From: CAVSUZ01 sp963834715
GTDB taxonomy: Bacteria > Pseudomonadota > Alphaproteobacteria > Acetobacterales > Acetobacteraceae
Direction: 5' to 3'
DNA: 64,000 bases
Assembly: GCA_963834715.1 (NCBI GenBank)
Contig: CAWIDE010000006.1
Coordinates: forward strand, 1,116,001 to 1,180,000
Of the stretch, positions 36,533-44,547 are shown one piece after another. Positions within the stretch are counted from its first letter, which is position 1, and every line of letters starts with the position of its first letter. The notes beneath the pieces were generated by a model that worked only from the letters and a program-made list of their open reading frames with translations, was not told the origin of the DNA and made no database searches. The position numbers and the translations under genes were made by a program.

Positions 36533-36841
36533 ATGGACAACCAGAATATCCGCATACGCCTGAAGGCGTACGATCACCGGGTGCTGGACAACAGCACCAA
36601 GGAGATCGTCAACACCGCCAAGCGGACGGGCGCGCGGGTTCGCGGACCGATTCCGCTGCCCACGCATATTGAGCGGTTCACGGTGAACCGGTCGCCACAC
36701 GTGGACAAGAAGAGCCGTGAACAGTTCGAAATCCGGACGCATAGGCGCCTTTTGGACATCGTGGAACCCACGCCGCAGACAGTTGATGCGCTGATGAAGC
36801 TCGACCTGGCCGCCGGCGTGGATGTCGAAATCAAGATATGA
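36533..36841 (+). CDS. rpsJ: 30S ribosomal protein S10
   Basis: A 102-residue protein of the 30S head, also the NusE antitermination factor. MDNQNIRIRLKAYDHRVLDN, GARVRGPIPLPTHIERFTVN and SREQFEIRTHRRLLDIVEPT are canonical. First gene of the S10 operon. A dispersed palindrome separates it from rplC. Confidence 0.98.
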   Translation: MDNQNIRIRLKAYDHRVLDNSTKEIVNTAKRTGARVRGPIPLPTHIERFTVNRSPHVDKKSREQFEIRTHRRLLDIVEPTPQTVDALMKLDLAAGVDVEIKI

Positions 36842-36843
36842 TG

Positions 36844-36895
36844 ACCCTCACCCGCCGTGCTGCGCGCGGCGACCTCTCCCGCAAGCGGGAGAGGT
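36844..36895. repeat. Dispersed palindromic repeat (ACCCTCACCC family), copy 2
   Basis: Starts ACCCTCACCCGCCG and ends with CCTCTCCCGC facing GCGGGAGAGG, a ten-base perfect stem. It begins three bases after the rpsJ stop and ends 19 bases before rplC, so it is transcribed inside the S10 operon. Confidence 0.85.
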
Positions 36896-36913
36896 GAACA
36901 GGGAGACAACCTA

Positions 36914-37597
36914 ATGCGGACCGGGTTGTTGGCGAAGAAACTGGGGATGACGCGGATTTTCCGCGATGATGGGACGCATGTGCCAGTAACGGTGCTGCAT
37001 CTGGATGACGTGCAGGTAGTTACCGCGCGGACCGAGGAGAAGGACGGCTACACCGCGGTGCAGCTCGGCTGGGGCAAGGCTAAAGTAAAGAACGTCTCGC
37101 GGCCGAACCGCGGGCATTTCGCTAAGCAGAAGGTGGAGCCCAAGGCGAAGCTCGTGGAGTTTCGCGTGGCGCCAGATGCCTTGCTGGAAACCGGTGCACG
37201 GCTGTCGGCCGCGCATTTTGTCGCGGGCCAGTTTGTGGATGTGAGCGGGATCAGCAAGGGCAAGGGGTTTGCTGGCGCGATGAAGCGCTGGAACTTTGGG
37301 GGGCTGGAGGCGAGCCACGGGGTTTCTATCAGCCACAGGAGCCACGGTTCCACGGGAAACCGTCAGGATCCCGGTAAGGTGTTCAAGAACAAAAAGATGG
37401 CCGGCCACCTGGGGCAGGAGAAGGTGACGACGCTGAACCTCCAGGTGGCCGCCGTGGATGCCGAGAAGGGTTTGATTATGGTGTGCGGCGCGGTGCCGGG
37501 AGCGAAGGGTGGATTCGTGCTGGTGCGCGATGCGGTGAAGCGGAAACGCCCAGCGGAGGCTCCGTATCCGGCGGCGTTGGTCGAAGCGGCGGGCTGA
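36914..37597 (+). CDS. rplC: 50S ribosomal protein L3
   Basis: A 227-residue 23S rRNA-binding protein near the peptidyl-transferase centre. MRTGLLAKKLGMTRIFRDDG is the normal start, so the upstream in-frame extension through the repeat is rejected. The loop region FAGAMKRWNFGGLEASHGVS and HLGQEKVTTLNLQVAAVD are typical. GGGAG precedes the ATG. Confidence 0.97.
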   Translation: MRTGLLAKKLGMTRIFRDDGTHVPVTVLHLDDVQVVTARTEEKDGYTAVQLGWGKAKVKNVSRPNRGHFAKQKVEPKAKLVEFRVAPDALLETGARLSAAHFVAGQFVDVSGISKGKGFAGAMKRWNFGGLEASHGVSISHRSHGSTGNRQDPGKVFKNKKMAGHLGQEKVTTLNLQVAAVDAEKGLIMVCGAVPGAKGGFVLVRDAVKRKRPAEAPYPAALVEAAG

Positions 37598-37607
37598 GGG
37601 CACGACA

Positions 37608-38348
37608 ATGCAAGTCGCGATACGGACGTTGGACAATACTGAGGCCGGCACCGCCGAGCTGCCGGACGACATTTTCGCGGCGACACCGCGCCCTGATATG
37701 ATGGCGCGCGTGGTGCACTGGCAGTTGGCAAAGAGGCGGGCGGGGACGCACAAGACCAAGGGCATGTCGGAGGTTTCCGGCACGACCAAGAAGCCCTGGC
37801 GGCAGAAGGGGACGGGCCGGGCACGGCAGGGCAGTTTGCGCGCGCCGCAGTTTCGCACGGGCGGTATCGTGCATGGACCGGTCGTGCGGAGCCACGAGTA
37901 TAGCCTGAACAAGAAGGTGCGGCGGCTGGGGCTGATCTCGGCGCTGTCGCAGAAGCAGGCGGACGGCAAGCTGGTGGTGGTGGATGTGGCCGCCGGTGAT
38001 GGCGTTGCGAAGACGAAGGAGCTGGTGCGCAAGCTGAAGGCGCTGGGGTGGTCCTCGGCGCTGATCGTGGATGGAACGGTTGATCAGGCTTTCCTGCGGG
38101 TGAGCCGCAACATTCCGGGGGTCGACGTGCTGCCGACCATCGGAGCGAACGTGTACGACATTCTGCGGCACGATGTGCTGGCGATTACGGTCGCCGGCGT
38201 CGAAGGGCTGAAGGCGCGGCTTGGCGGCGGTGCGCCGGAAACGGTTGCGAACGACACGACCTCGGATAGCGGATTGTCTGAGAGCGCGATTTACGCTTCC
38301 GGCGGTTCCGCGTCCAGCGATCGCGCTCTGGAGGAGCAGGCGGGATGA
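37608..38348 (+). CDS. rplD: 50S ribosomal protein L4
   Basis: A 246-residue protein lining the exit tunnel; in enterobacteria it also regulates the S10 operon. The core MQVAIRTLDNTEAGTAELPD, KKPWRQKGTGRARQGSLRAP and GLISALSQKQADGKLVVVD is normal. The body ends near residue 205 (AGVEGLKARLGGG), and a Ser/Ala-rich tail of about 40 residues follows (TTSDSGLSESAIYASGGSAS), longer than the usual 200-206 residue proteins. Its end overlaps rplW by four bases. Confidence 0.97.
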   Translation: MQVAIRTLDNTEAGTAELPDDIFAATPRPDMMARVVHWQLAKRRAGTHKTKGMSEVSGTTKKPWRQKGTGRARQGSLRAPQFRTGGIVHGPVVRSHEYSLNKKVRRLGLISALSQKQADGKLVVVDVAAGDGVAKTKELVRKLKALGWSSALIVDGTVDQAFLRVSRNIPGVDVLPTIGANVYDILRHDVLAITVAGVEGLKARLGGGAPETVANDTTSDSGLSESAIYASGGSASSDRALEEQAG

Positions 38349-38674
38349 GTGAGGCTCAGGGTAAGCGCAAGCCGCAGCTTTCGCGAGAGGCGATGTATCA
38401 GTTGGTCAAGGGCCCGGTGATTACCGAGAAATCGACGCGGATCACGGAGCATGGGCAATACGTGTTTCGGGTGTCGATGGATGCGAAGAAGCCGGAGATC
38501 AAGCAGGCCGTGGAGACGCTGTTCAACGTCCAGGTCGTGGACGTGAACACGATGGTTCAGAAGGGCAAGGTGAAGCGGTTTCGCGGACGGGTTGGCAAGC
38601 GTTCGGACGTGAAGAAGGCGTTTGTGCAGCTCGCGCCTGGCCAGCAGATCGATTTCACCACCGGGCTGGCATGA
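38345..38674 (+). CDS. rplW: 50S ribosomal protein L23
   Basis: A 109-residue protein at the tunnel exit and the docking site for trigger factor and SRP. LVKGPVITEKSTRITEHGQY and VETLFNVQVVDVNTMVQKGK are diagnostic. ATG overlaps the rplD stop (ATGA). Confidence 0.97.
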   Translation: MSEAQGKRKPQLSREAMYQLVKGPVITEKSTRITEHGQYVFRVSMDAKKPEIKQAVETLFNVQVVDVNTMVQKGKVKRFRGRVGKRSDVKKAFVQLAPGQQIDFTTGLA

Positions 38675-38684
38675 GGCGAATGCG

Positions 38685-39515
38685 ATGCCATTGAGAAATT
38701 TCAATCCTGTTACGGCGAGCCTTCGCGGGACGGTGCTGATCGAGCGTTCCGAGCTGTGGAAGGGCAAACCGGTGAAGCGCCTGACCGAAGGCAAAATCGG
38801 CACCGGCGGGCGCAACAACCACGGGCATATCACGACCCGGTTCCGCGGCGGCGGGCACAAGCAGGCGTATCGTTACGTCGATTTCAAGCGGCGCAAGTTC
38901 AACGTGCCGGGGACGGTGGAGCGGCTGGAGTATGATCCGAATTGTACGGCGTTCATCGCGCTGGTGAAGTATGCGGACGGGGAGCTCGCCTACATCCTGG
39001 CGCCACAGCGACTGAAGGCGGGAGATACGGTGGTCTCCGGTCCGCGCGCGGACATTAAGCCAGGAAACGCGATGCCGCTCTCGGTGATTCCGGTCGGAAC
39101 CATTGTGCACAACGTGGAGATGAAGCCGGGCGCGGGCGGCAAGATCGCGCGGTCCGCAGGGACGTATGTGCAGCTCGTCGGCAAGGACGCAGGTTACGCG
39201 CAGTTGAAACTGAACTCGGGCGAGCTTCGCGTGGTGCGGGCGGAATGCATGGCCTCGATTGGTGCGGTGTCGAACCCGGACAACATGAACCAGAAGATCG
39301 GGAAGGCGGGCCGGTCGCGGTGGATGGGGTGGCGGCCGCATAACCGCGGCGTGGTGATGAACCCGGTGGATCACCCGCTGGGTGGCGGTGAGGGGCGGTC
39401 TTCCGGTGGGCGGCATCCAGTCACGCCGTGGGGGAAGCCGACCAAAGGTTACAAGACGCGGGGGAACAAGCGGACCGATCCGCTGATTATCCGCCGGCGG
39501 AACAAAGGTAAGTAA
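38685..39515 (+). CDS. rplB: 50S ribosomal protein L2
   Basis: A 276-residue protein essential for subunit association and the peptidyl-transferase centre. MPLRNFNPVTASLRGTVLIE begins at ATG 38685, 11 bases after rplW. RGGGHKQAYRYVDFKRRKFN and the conserved C-terminal NPVDHPLGGGEGRSSGGRHP, including the functionally important His, are intact. Confidence 0.98.
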   Translation: MPLRNFNPVTASLRGTVLIERSELWKGKPVKRLTEGKIGTGGRNNHGHITTRFRGGGHKQAYRYVDFKRRKFNVPGTVERLEYDPNCTAFIALVKYADGELAYILAPQRLKAGDTVVSGPRADIKPGNAMPLSVIPVGTIVHNVEMKPGAGGKIARSAGTYVQLVGKDAGYAQLKLNSGELRVVRAECMASIGAVSNPDNMNQKIGKAGRSRWMGWRPHNRGVVMNPVDHPLGGGEGRSSGGRHPVTPWGKPTKGYKTRGNKRTDPLIIRRRNKGK

Positions 39516-39517
39516 CG

Positions 39518-39796
39518 ATGGCTCGTTCGGTTTGGAAAGGCCCGTTCGTCGACGGTTATCTGCTGCAGAAGGCCGAAGTGGCACGTGCTTCGGGGCGCAA
39601 CGAGATCATCCGGATCTGGTCGCGGCGATCGACCATTCTGCCGCAGTTCGTCGGGCTGACGTTCGGGGTTTACAACGGACATAAGTTCCTGCCGGTGCAG
39701 GTGACCGAGAACATGGTCGGACACAAGTTCGGCGAGTTTTCACCGACCCGCACCTTCACCGGGCACGCGGGCGACAAGCGGGCAAGGCGGACCTGA
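39518..39796 (+). CDS. rpsS: 30S ribosomal protein S19
   Basis: A 92-residue protein of the 30S head. MARSVWKGPFVDGYLLQKAE and VGHKFGEFSPTRTFTGHAGD are canonical. Starts two bases after rplB. Confidence 0.98.
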   Translation: MARSVWKGPFVDGYLLQKAEVARASGRNEIIRIWSRRSTILPQFVGLTFGVYNGHKFLPVQVTENMVGHKFGEFSPTRTFTGHAGDKRARRT

Positions 39797-39797
39797 C

Positions 39798-40196
39798 ATG
39801 GGCAAGCAGAGTCATCCGCGGGGTCTTGCGGACAATGAGGCGCAGGCGATTGTCAGCAACATCCGGGTCAGTCCGCGCAAGCTCAACCTGGTAGCGGCGA
39901 TGATTCGCAATCTGCCGGCAGAAAAGGCGGTTGCGACACTGACGTTCAGCAAGCGGCGGATTGCGGGGCAGGTGCGGAAGGCGCTGGAGAGCGCGATCGC
40001 CAATGCCGAGAACAACCATCAGTTGGATGTGGACCGGCTGATCGTGACTCGGGCGGAGGTCGGGCGATCGCTTGCCATGCGGCGGTTTCATGCACGCGGG
40101 CGCGGACGCGCGTCAAAGGTCGAGAAGTGGTTCAGTCACCTAAAGATCGTCGTCGCCGAGCGAGAGCAGGAGCGGGCGAGTGAGGAGGCGGCCTAA
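39798..40196 (+). CDS. rplV: 50S ribosomal protein L22
   Basis: A 132-residue protein forming part of the exit-tunnel wall. VSNIRVSPRKLNLVAAMIRN, TLTFSKRRIAGQVRKALESA and RFHARGRGRASKVEKWFSHL are typical; the last segment is the tunnel loop. One base separates it from rpsS, and its TAA overlaps the rpsC start. Confidence 0.97.
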   Translation: MGKQSHPRGLADNEAQAIVSNIRVSPRKLNLVAAMIRNLPAEKAVATLTFSKRRIAGQVRKALESAIANAENNHQLDVDRLIVTRAEVGRSLAMRRFHARGRGRASKVEKWFSHLKIVVAEREQERASEEAA

Positions 40197-40873
40197 TGGG
40201 GCATAAGGTCAATCCGATCGGGCTCCGGCTGGGAATCAACCGGACGTGGGATTCGCGGTGGTTTGCCGGCGATGATTATTCGGCGTTGCTGCATGAGGAT
40301 CTAAAGCTCCGGGATCATCTGCGGCACAAGCTGCGGAGCGCGGGGGTCTCGCGCGTCGTGATCGAGCGCCCGGCGAAGAAGCCGCGGGTGACGATTTATG
40401 CGGCGCGGCCGGGTGTTGTGATCGGCAAGAAGGGTCAGGACATTGAGGTTCTGAAGAAGGACCTCTCGAAGATGGCCAATGCCGAGGTGGCGCTGAACAT
40501 CGTGGAGATCCGCAAACCGGAGATCGATGCGCAGCTTGTGGCGGAGAACATTGCACAGCAGTTGGAGCGACGCGTGGCGTTCCGTCGGGCGATGAAGCGC
40601 GCGGTGCAGTCGGCGATGCGGCTGGGGGCGCAGGGCATCAGGATCAACTGCGGCGGGCGCCTGGGTGGGGCGGAGATTGCTCGGGCGGAGTGGTATCGCG
40701 AAGGCCGGGTGCCGCTCCACACGCTGCGGGCGGATCTGGATTACGGCCATGCCACGGCGAAGACGACCTACGGGACGTGCGGGGTGAAGGTGTGGGTCTT
40801 CAAGGGCGAGATCCTTGCACATGATCCGACGGCGCAGGATCGCCGGGCGATCGAGCAGGCGCCGCAGAGGTAA
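40196..40873 (+). CDS. rpsC: 30S ribosomal protein S3
   Basis: A 225-residue mRNA-entry protein. GHKVNPIGLRLGINRTWDSR opens the protein, the KH domain GXXG loop is in VVIGKKGQDIEVLKKDLSKM, and the C-terminal domain has GWGGRL-like CGGRLGGAEIARAEWYREGR and THYGTCGVKVW-like TAKTTYGTCGVKVWVFKGE. Length is normal. Confidence 0.97.
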   Translation: MGHKVNPIGLRLGINRTWDSRWFAGDDYSALLHEDLKLRDHLRHKLRSAGVSRVVIERPAKKPRVTIYAARPGVVIGKKGQDIEVLKKDLSKMANAEVALNIVEIRKPEIDAQLVAENIAQQLERRVAFRRAMKRAVQSAMRLGAQGIRINCGGRLGGAEIARAEWYREGRVPLHTLRADLDYGHATAKTTYGTCGVKVWVFKGEILAHDPTAQDRRAIEQAPQR

Positions 40874-40878
40874 GAGGA

Positions 40879-41295
40879 ATGCTGCAACCAAAGCGGACTA
40901 AGTTTCGAAAGGCGCATAAGGGGCGCATTCACGGTGCGGCGAAGGGCGGCACCACGCTTAATTTCGGTGCGTTCGGATTGAAGGCGCTGGAGCCGGACCG
41001 CGTGACCGCGCGGCAGATCGAGGCGGCGCGACGCGCGATTACGCGTGCCATGCGACGCACGGGGCGAGTGTGGATCCGGATCTTCCCCGACGTTCCGGTT
41101 TCCAAGAAGCCGGCGGAAGTACGCATGGGATCGGGCAAAGGCAGCCCGGAGTTTTGGGTCTGCCGCGTGCATCCCGGACGGATCATGTTCGAGCTGGATG
41201 GTGTGACCGAGGTGGTGGCGCGTGAGGCTCTGACGCTCGGCGCGGCCAAGCTGCCGGTCAAGACCAAGATCGTCCAACGCATGGGAGATGCGTGA
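40879..41295 (+). CDS. rplP: 50S ribosomal protein L16
   Basis: A 138-residue protein that organises the A-site tRNA region of the large subunit. MLQPKRTKFRKAHKGRIHGA and SKKPAEVRMGSGKGSPEFWV are diagnostic. The TGA overlaps the rpmC ATG by one base. Confidence 0.97.
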   Translation: MLQPKRTKFRKAHKGRIHGAAKGGTTLNFGAFGLKALEPDRVTARQIEAARRAITRAMRRTGRVWIRIFPDVPVSKKPAEVRMGSGKGSPEFWVCRVHPGRIMFELDGVTEVVAREALTLGAAKLPVKTKIVQRMGDA

Positions 41296-41525
41296 TGGCG
41301 AAGAATCCGGAGATGAAGATCGGCGATGTTCGGCAGAAAACGCCCGACGAGCTGAAGCAGATGCTGATCGATCTGCGGCGCGAGCAGTTCAATCTGCGGT
41401 TTCAGCGGGCGACGGGACAAATGGAAGGTACCGCGCGGATACGCTCGGCGCGGCGGGAGGTTGCACGGGTGAAAACGGTTATGGCCGAGCGCCGGCGCGG
41501 GTCCGCTCACGCGAGCCAGGGGTAA
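41295..41525 (+). CDS. rpmC: 50S ribosomal protein L29
   Basis: A 76-residue helical hairpin protein near the tunnel exit. DVRQKTPDELKQMLIDLRRE and QFNLRFQRATGQME are typical. ATG 41295 overlaps the rplP stop; a GTG one codon earlier is not needed. Confidence 0.96.
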   Translation: MAKNPEMKIGDVRQKTPDELKQMLIDLRREQFNLRFQRATGQMEGTARIRSARREVARVKTVMAERRRGSAHASQG

Positions 41526-41532
41526 AGGAAGA

Positions 41533-41853
41533 ATGCCGAAGCGCGTGCTGACCGGCCGGGTCACCAGCGACAAGATGGACAAGACGGTGACGGTGCTTGT
41601 CGATCGGCGGGTGATGCATCCGATCTACAAGAAGTTCATCCGGCGCTCGAAGAAGTATGCGGCGCATGACGAGGCGAACCTCTGTCACGTCGGCGACTTG
41701 GTGCGGATCGAGGAGTGTCCGCCGATCAGCAAGCGCAAGACGTGGCTGGTGATCGAGCGCAATGGCGAGCCGTTGCGCGGGGCGAGGCCGGCCCAGCCGG
41801 CGGTTAATGCCCCGCCGGCGGAGCCGGCAATGAGTGAAGGAGCGGCGCAATGA
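41533..41853 (+). CDS. rpsQ: 30S ribosomal protein S17
   Basis: A 106-residue 16S rRNA-binding OB-fold protein. MPKRVLTGRVTSDKMDKTVT, KYAAHDEANLCHVGDLVRIE and CPPISKRKTWLVIE are canonical; an Ala/Pro-rich tail of about 25 residues is added. Its end overlaps rplN by four bases. Confidence 0.96.
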   Translation: MPKRVLTGRVTSDKMDKTVTVLVDRRVMHPIYKKFIRRSKKYAAHDEANLCHVGDLVRIEECPPISKRKTWLVIERNGEPLRGARPAQPAVNAPPAEPAMSEGAAQ

Positions 41854-42218
41854 TTCAGCCCGAGACGAACCTGGATGTTGCCGATAACTCCGGCGCGCGG
41901 CGGGTTCAGTGCATTAAGGTGCTGGGCGGGTCGAAGCGGAAGACCGCCTCGGTCGGGGATGTGATCGTGGTCTCGGTGAAGGAAGCGATCCCCCGCGGCA
42001 AGGTAAAGAAGGGTGACGTCCATCATGCGGTGATCGTGCGCACGGCGTTTCCGGTGCGCCGGCAGGACGGCAGCGCGATCCGCTTCGATCGCAACGCGGC
42101 GGTGTTGATCAACCGGCAGCAGGAGCCGATCGGGACGCGCATTTTCGGCCCGGTGGTGCGCGAGTTGCGCGGGCGGAAGTTCATGAAGATCATTTCGCTG
42201 GCGCCAGAGGTAATATGA
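41850..42218 (+). CDS. rplN: 50S ribosomal protein L14
   Basis: A 122-residue inter-subunit bridge protein. MIQPETNLDVADNSGARRVQ, VVSVKEAIPRGKVKKGDVHH and FGPVVRELRGRKFMKIISLA are the normal sequence. Ends 46 bases before rplX in a segment containing a short duplication. Confidence 0.98.
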   Translation: MIQPETNLDVADNSGARRVQCIKVLGGSKRKTASVGDVIVVSVKEAIPRGKVKKGDVHHAVIVRTAFPVRRQDGSAIRFDRNAAVLINRQQEPIGTRIFGPVVRELRGRKFMKIISLAPEVI

Positions 42219-42268
42219 TGTTCCACGCGTCGGAGACGATCAGCTTCCACGCGTCGGAGACGCGATGA
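42218..42268 (+). other. Sixteen-codon leader ORF with duplicated segment between rplN and rplX
   Basis: An ATG overlapping the rplN stop (TGATG) opens MFHASETISFHASETR and ends in a TGA that overlaps the rplX start (ATGATG). The ORF carries two direct copies of an 18-base sequence (42221-42238 and 42245-42262), each containing CGGAGACG, a usable ribosome-binding site. It may couple rplX translation to rplN. It could equally be a chance result of the duplication. Confidence 0.4.
42221..42262. repeat. Tandem duplication of an 18-base ribosome-binding segment
   Basis: TTCCACGCGTCGGAGACG is present twice, 24 bases apart, immediately upstream of rplX. The CGGAGA in the second copy is the natural Shine-Dalgarno of rplX. 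Confidence 0.9.
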
Positions 42269-42588
42269 TGGCGGCACGCATACGCAAGGGTGACGTGGTC
42301 GAGGTGATCTCCGGCACCGAGAAAGGCCGGCGCGGCGAGGTGCTGAAGATATTTCCAAAGGCCAACCGCGCGCTGGTGCAAGGCGTGCGCGTGGTGACAA
42401 AGCACGTTAAGCCGACCGCGTTCGGGCGTCAGTCCGGGCGGATCACGGAAGAGGCGCCGATCCATTTGTCCAACCTGATGCTGGTCGATCCGAAGGCGGA
42501 GAAGCGGACCAAGGTCGGGTTCCGCATTCTGGATGACGGGCGGAAGGTGCGCGTGGCGAAGGCCACGGGTCAGGTAATCGAGGGCTAA
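42265..42588 (+). CDS. rplX: 50S ribosomal protein L24
   Basis: A 107-residue early-assembly protein with a KOW motif (IRKGDVVEVISGTEKGRRGE). HVKPTAFGRQSGRITEEAPI and LSNLMLVDPKAEKRTKVGFR are typical. Two consecutive ATG codons (42265, 42268) are possible starts. Confidence 0.97.
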   Translation: MMAARIRKGDVVEVISGTEKGRRGEVLKIFPKANRALVQGVRVVTKHVKPTAFGRQSGRITEEAPIHLSNLMLVDPKAEKRTKVGFRILDDGRKVRVAKATGQVIEG

Positions 42589-42589
42589 G

Positions 42590-43273
42590 ATGAGCGGGTC
42601 AAAAACGGCCCCCTCGAAGAAGGGGGCGGCACCAAAGAAGCGTGGCGGCGGCGGTCCGCCGCAGCAGGCGCCGCGGAAGCAGGCGGCTGAGGTTGGGACG
42701 GGCGTGGAGAAGGCGCGCGCCGCGCCCACTGAGATGCCACGGCTGCAGAAGCGCTACCTCGAGGAAGTGCGGGGCAAGCTGCAGGCGCAGTTTGGTTACA
42801 AGAATCCCATGCAGGTGCCGAAGCTGGAGAAGATCGTCATCAACATGGGGGTCGGCGAGGCGACCGGTGATCAGAAGAAGTTGGACAACGCGGTTCAGGA
42901 ACTCACGGTGATTAGCGGCCAGCGCGCGGTGAAGACGATTGCGAAGAAGGCCATCGCCGGGTTCAAGATCCGCAAGGGGTTGCCGATCGGCTGCAAGGTC
43001 ACGCTGCGCAAAGCGCGGATGTACGAGTTTATGGACAGGCTGATCAACATCGCTCTGCCGCGCGTGCGGGATTTCCGGGGCATTCAGGGCAAGGGCTTCG
43101 ACGGGCGCGGCAATTTTGCCATGGGATTGCGTGAGCAGATCGTTTTCCCGGAAATCAACTATGACCGGGTGGATGAGGTGCGCGGCATGGACGTCGTATT
43201 CGTGACGACGGCGAGGACGGATGCAGAGGCCAAGGCACTGCTGCAGGCGTTCGATCTGCCGTTCGCGGGTTGA
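42590..43273 (+). CDS. rplE: 50S ribosomal protein L5
   Basis: A 227-residue 5S rRNA-binding protein. The L5 body starts at Met49 (MPRLQKRYLEEVRGKLQAQF) and includes LEKIVINMGVGEATGDQKKL and GRGNFAMGLREQIVFPEINY. The first 48 residues are a basic, Gly/Pro/Ala-rich extension (SKTAPSKKGAAPKKRGGGGP) absent from the common 179-residue form. GAGGG before ATG 42590 supports the long start; an internal start at 42734 would give the standard size. Confidence 0.95.
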   Translation: MSGSKTAPSKKGAAPKKRGGGGPPQQAPRKQAAEVGTGVEKARAAPTEMPRLQKRYLEEVRGKLQAQFGYKNPMQVPKLEKIVINMGVGEATGDQKKLDNAVQELTVISGQRAVKTIAKKAIAGFKIRKGLPIGCKVTLRKARMYEFMDRLINIALPRVRDFRGIQGKGFDGRGNFAMGLREQIVFPEINYDRVDEVRGMDVVFVTTARTDAEAKALLQAFDLPFAG

Positions 43274-43287
43274 GAGGGTAAGAGTCA

Positions 43288-43593
43288 ATGTCTAAGACCT
43301 CACAGGTCTATCGCAACAAGAAGCGGGAGCGCATGGCAACGCGCGACCGGGCGAAGCGGGCGGCGCTGAAGCAGATTGTGATGGATCGCAGCTTGCCGGT
43401 GGAAGACCGCTTCACCGCGTCGCTCAAATTCGCGCAGTTCCCGCGCAACGGGGCGAAGGTGCGGGTGCGGCTGCGGTGCGAGCTGACCGGTCGTTCACGC
43501 GGCAACTATCGCAAGTTCAAGCTGTGCCGGATCAAGCTGCGGGACCTCGCGTCCGCGGGGCAGATTCCCGGCATGGTCAAGGCGAGCTGGTAA
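43288..43593 (+). CDS. rpsN: 30S ribosomal protein S14
   Basis: A 101-residue protein of the 30S head, the long zinc-free form. KKRERMATRDRAKRAALKQI and RCELTGRSRGNYRKFKLCRI and LRDLASAGQIPGMVKASW are canonical. It lacks the four-Cys motif of the short form, as in most alphaproteobacteria. Confidence 0.97.
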   Translation: MSKTSQVYRNKKRERMATRDRAKRAALKQIVMDRSLPVEDRFTASLKFAQFPRNGAKVRVRLRCELTGRSRGNYRKFKLCRIKLRDLASAGQIPGMVKASW

Positions 43594-43603
43594 GGGGGCG
43601 CCG

Positions 43604-44002
43604 ATGGCAGTCTCTGATCCGTTGGGTGACATGCTGACCCGGATCCGCAATGCGCAGCGCGCGCGGCATACGTCGTGCGTCGCGCCGGCATCGAAGCTGC
43701 GCGCCAATGTGCTGGATGTGCTGAAGCGGGAGGGTTACATCCGCGGCTTCACGGCGGAGGAGCTGCGCCCGGGCGTCAGGCAGCTTCGCATCGAGCTGAA
43801 GTACAACGACGGAGAACCGGTGATTAAGGAGATTTACCGCGTCTCCAAGCCGGGACGCCGGATTTATTCGCGAATCAAGGAATTGCCGCGGGTTTATGCC
43901 GGCCTGGGTGTTTCGATCCTCTCCACGCCGCGGGGTGTGATGAGCGACTCGGAGGCGCGGGTGGCAAATGTGGGCGGCGAAGTTCTGTGCCGCGTGTTCT
44001 GA
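43604..44002 (+). CDS. rpsH: 30S ribosomal protein S8
   Basis: A 132-residue 16S rRNA-binding protein and, in enterobacteria, the repressor of the spc operon. VSDPLGDMLTRIRNAQRARH, YRVSKPGRRIYSRIKELPRV and GVSILSTPRGVMSDSEARVA are diagnostic. Confidence 0.98.
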   Translation: MAVSDPLGDMLTRIRNAQRARHTSCVAPASKLRANVLDVLKREGYIRGFTAEELRPGVRQLRIELKYNDGEPVIKEIYRVSKPGRRIYSRIKELPRVYAGLGVSILSTPRGVMSDSEARVANVGGEVLCRVF

Positions 44003-44013
44003 GGGATTGAGAG

Positions 44014-44547
44014 ATGTCTCGCGTCGGTAAGTACCCGGTGGAGATTCCCCAAGGCGTGCAGGTCGCTGTGGCCGGAGGCCGGGTGACGGTGAAGGGGAAG
44101 CTCGGGGAGCTGAAATTGCCGCTGACCGATAAGGTCGATGCCAAGGTGGAAGGCGACAAGTTCGTGGTGCGCCCGCGCGGCAACGAACGGCAGGCGCGGA
44201 TGATGTGGGGCACCACGCGCGCGCACGTTGCGAACATGGTGAGGGGGGTTTCCACCGGGTTTTCGAGATCCATGGAGATCACCGGAACGGGGTATCGCGC
44301 CGCGGTGCAGGGGAAAAACCTGGTGATGAACCTGGGTTATTCGCACGACGTGGTGTTTCCGATCCCCGAAGGGATCAAAATCACCTGCGAACGGCCGACG
44401 GCCGTGAGGGTCGAAGGCGTGGACAAGCGCCTGGTCGGCGAAGTTGCTTCTCAGATCCGGCAGTTTCGGTTGCCGGAGCCTTACAAGGGTAAGGGCGTGC
44501 GCTACGTGGACGAGGTCATCCGGCGGAAGGAAGGCAAGAAGAAATGA
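44014..44547 (+). CDS. rplF: 50S ribosomal protein L6
   Basis: A 177-residue protein near the factor-binding site. SRVGKYPVEIPQGVQVAVAG, GYSHDVVFPIPEGIKITCER and PEPYKGKGVRYVDEVIRRKE are canonical. Overlaps rplR by four bases (ATGA). Confidence 0.98.
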   Translation: MSRVGKYPVEIPQGVQVAVAGGRVTVKGKLGELKLPLTDKVDAKVEGDKFVVRPRGNERQARMMWGTTRAHVANMVRGVSTGFSRSMEITGTGYRAAVQGKNLVMNLGYSHDVVFPIPEGIKITCERPTAVRVEGVDKRLVGEVASQIRQFRLPEPYKGKGVRYVDEVIRRKEGKKK

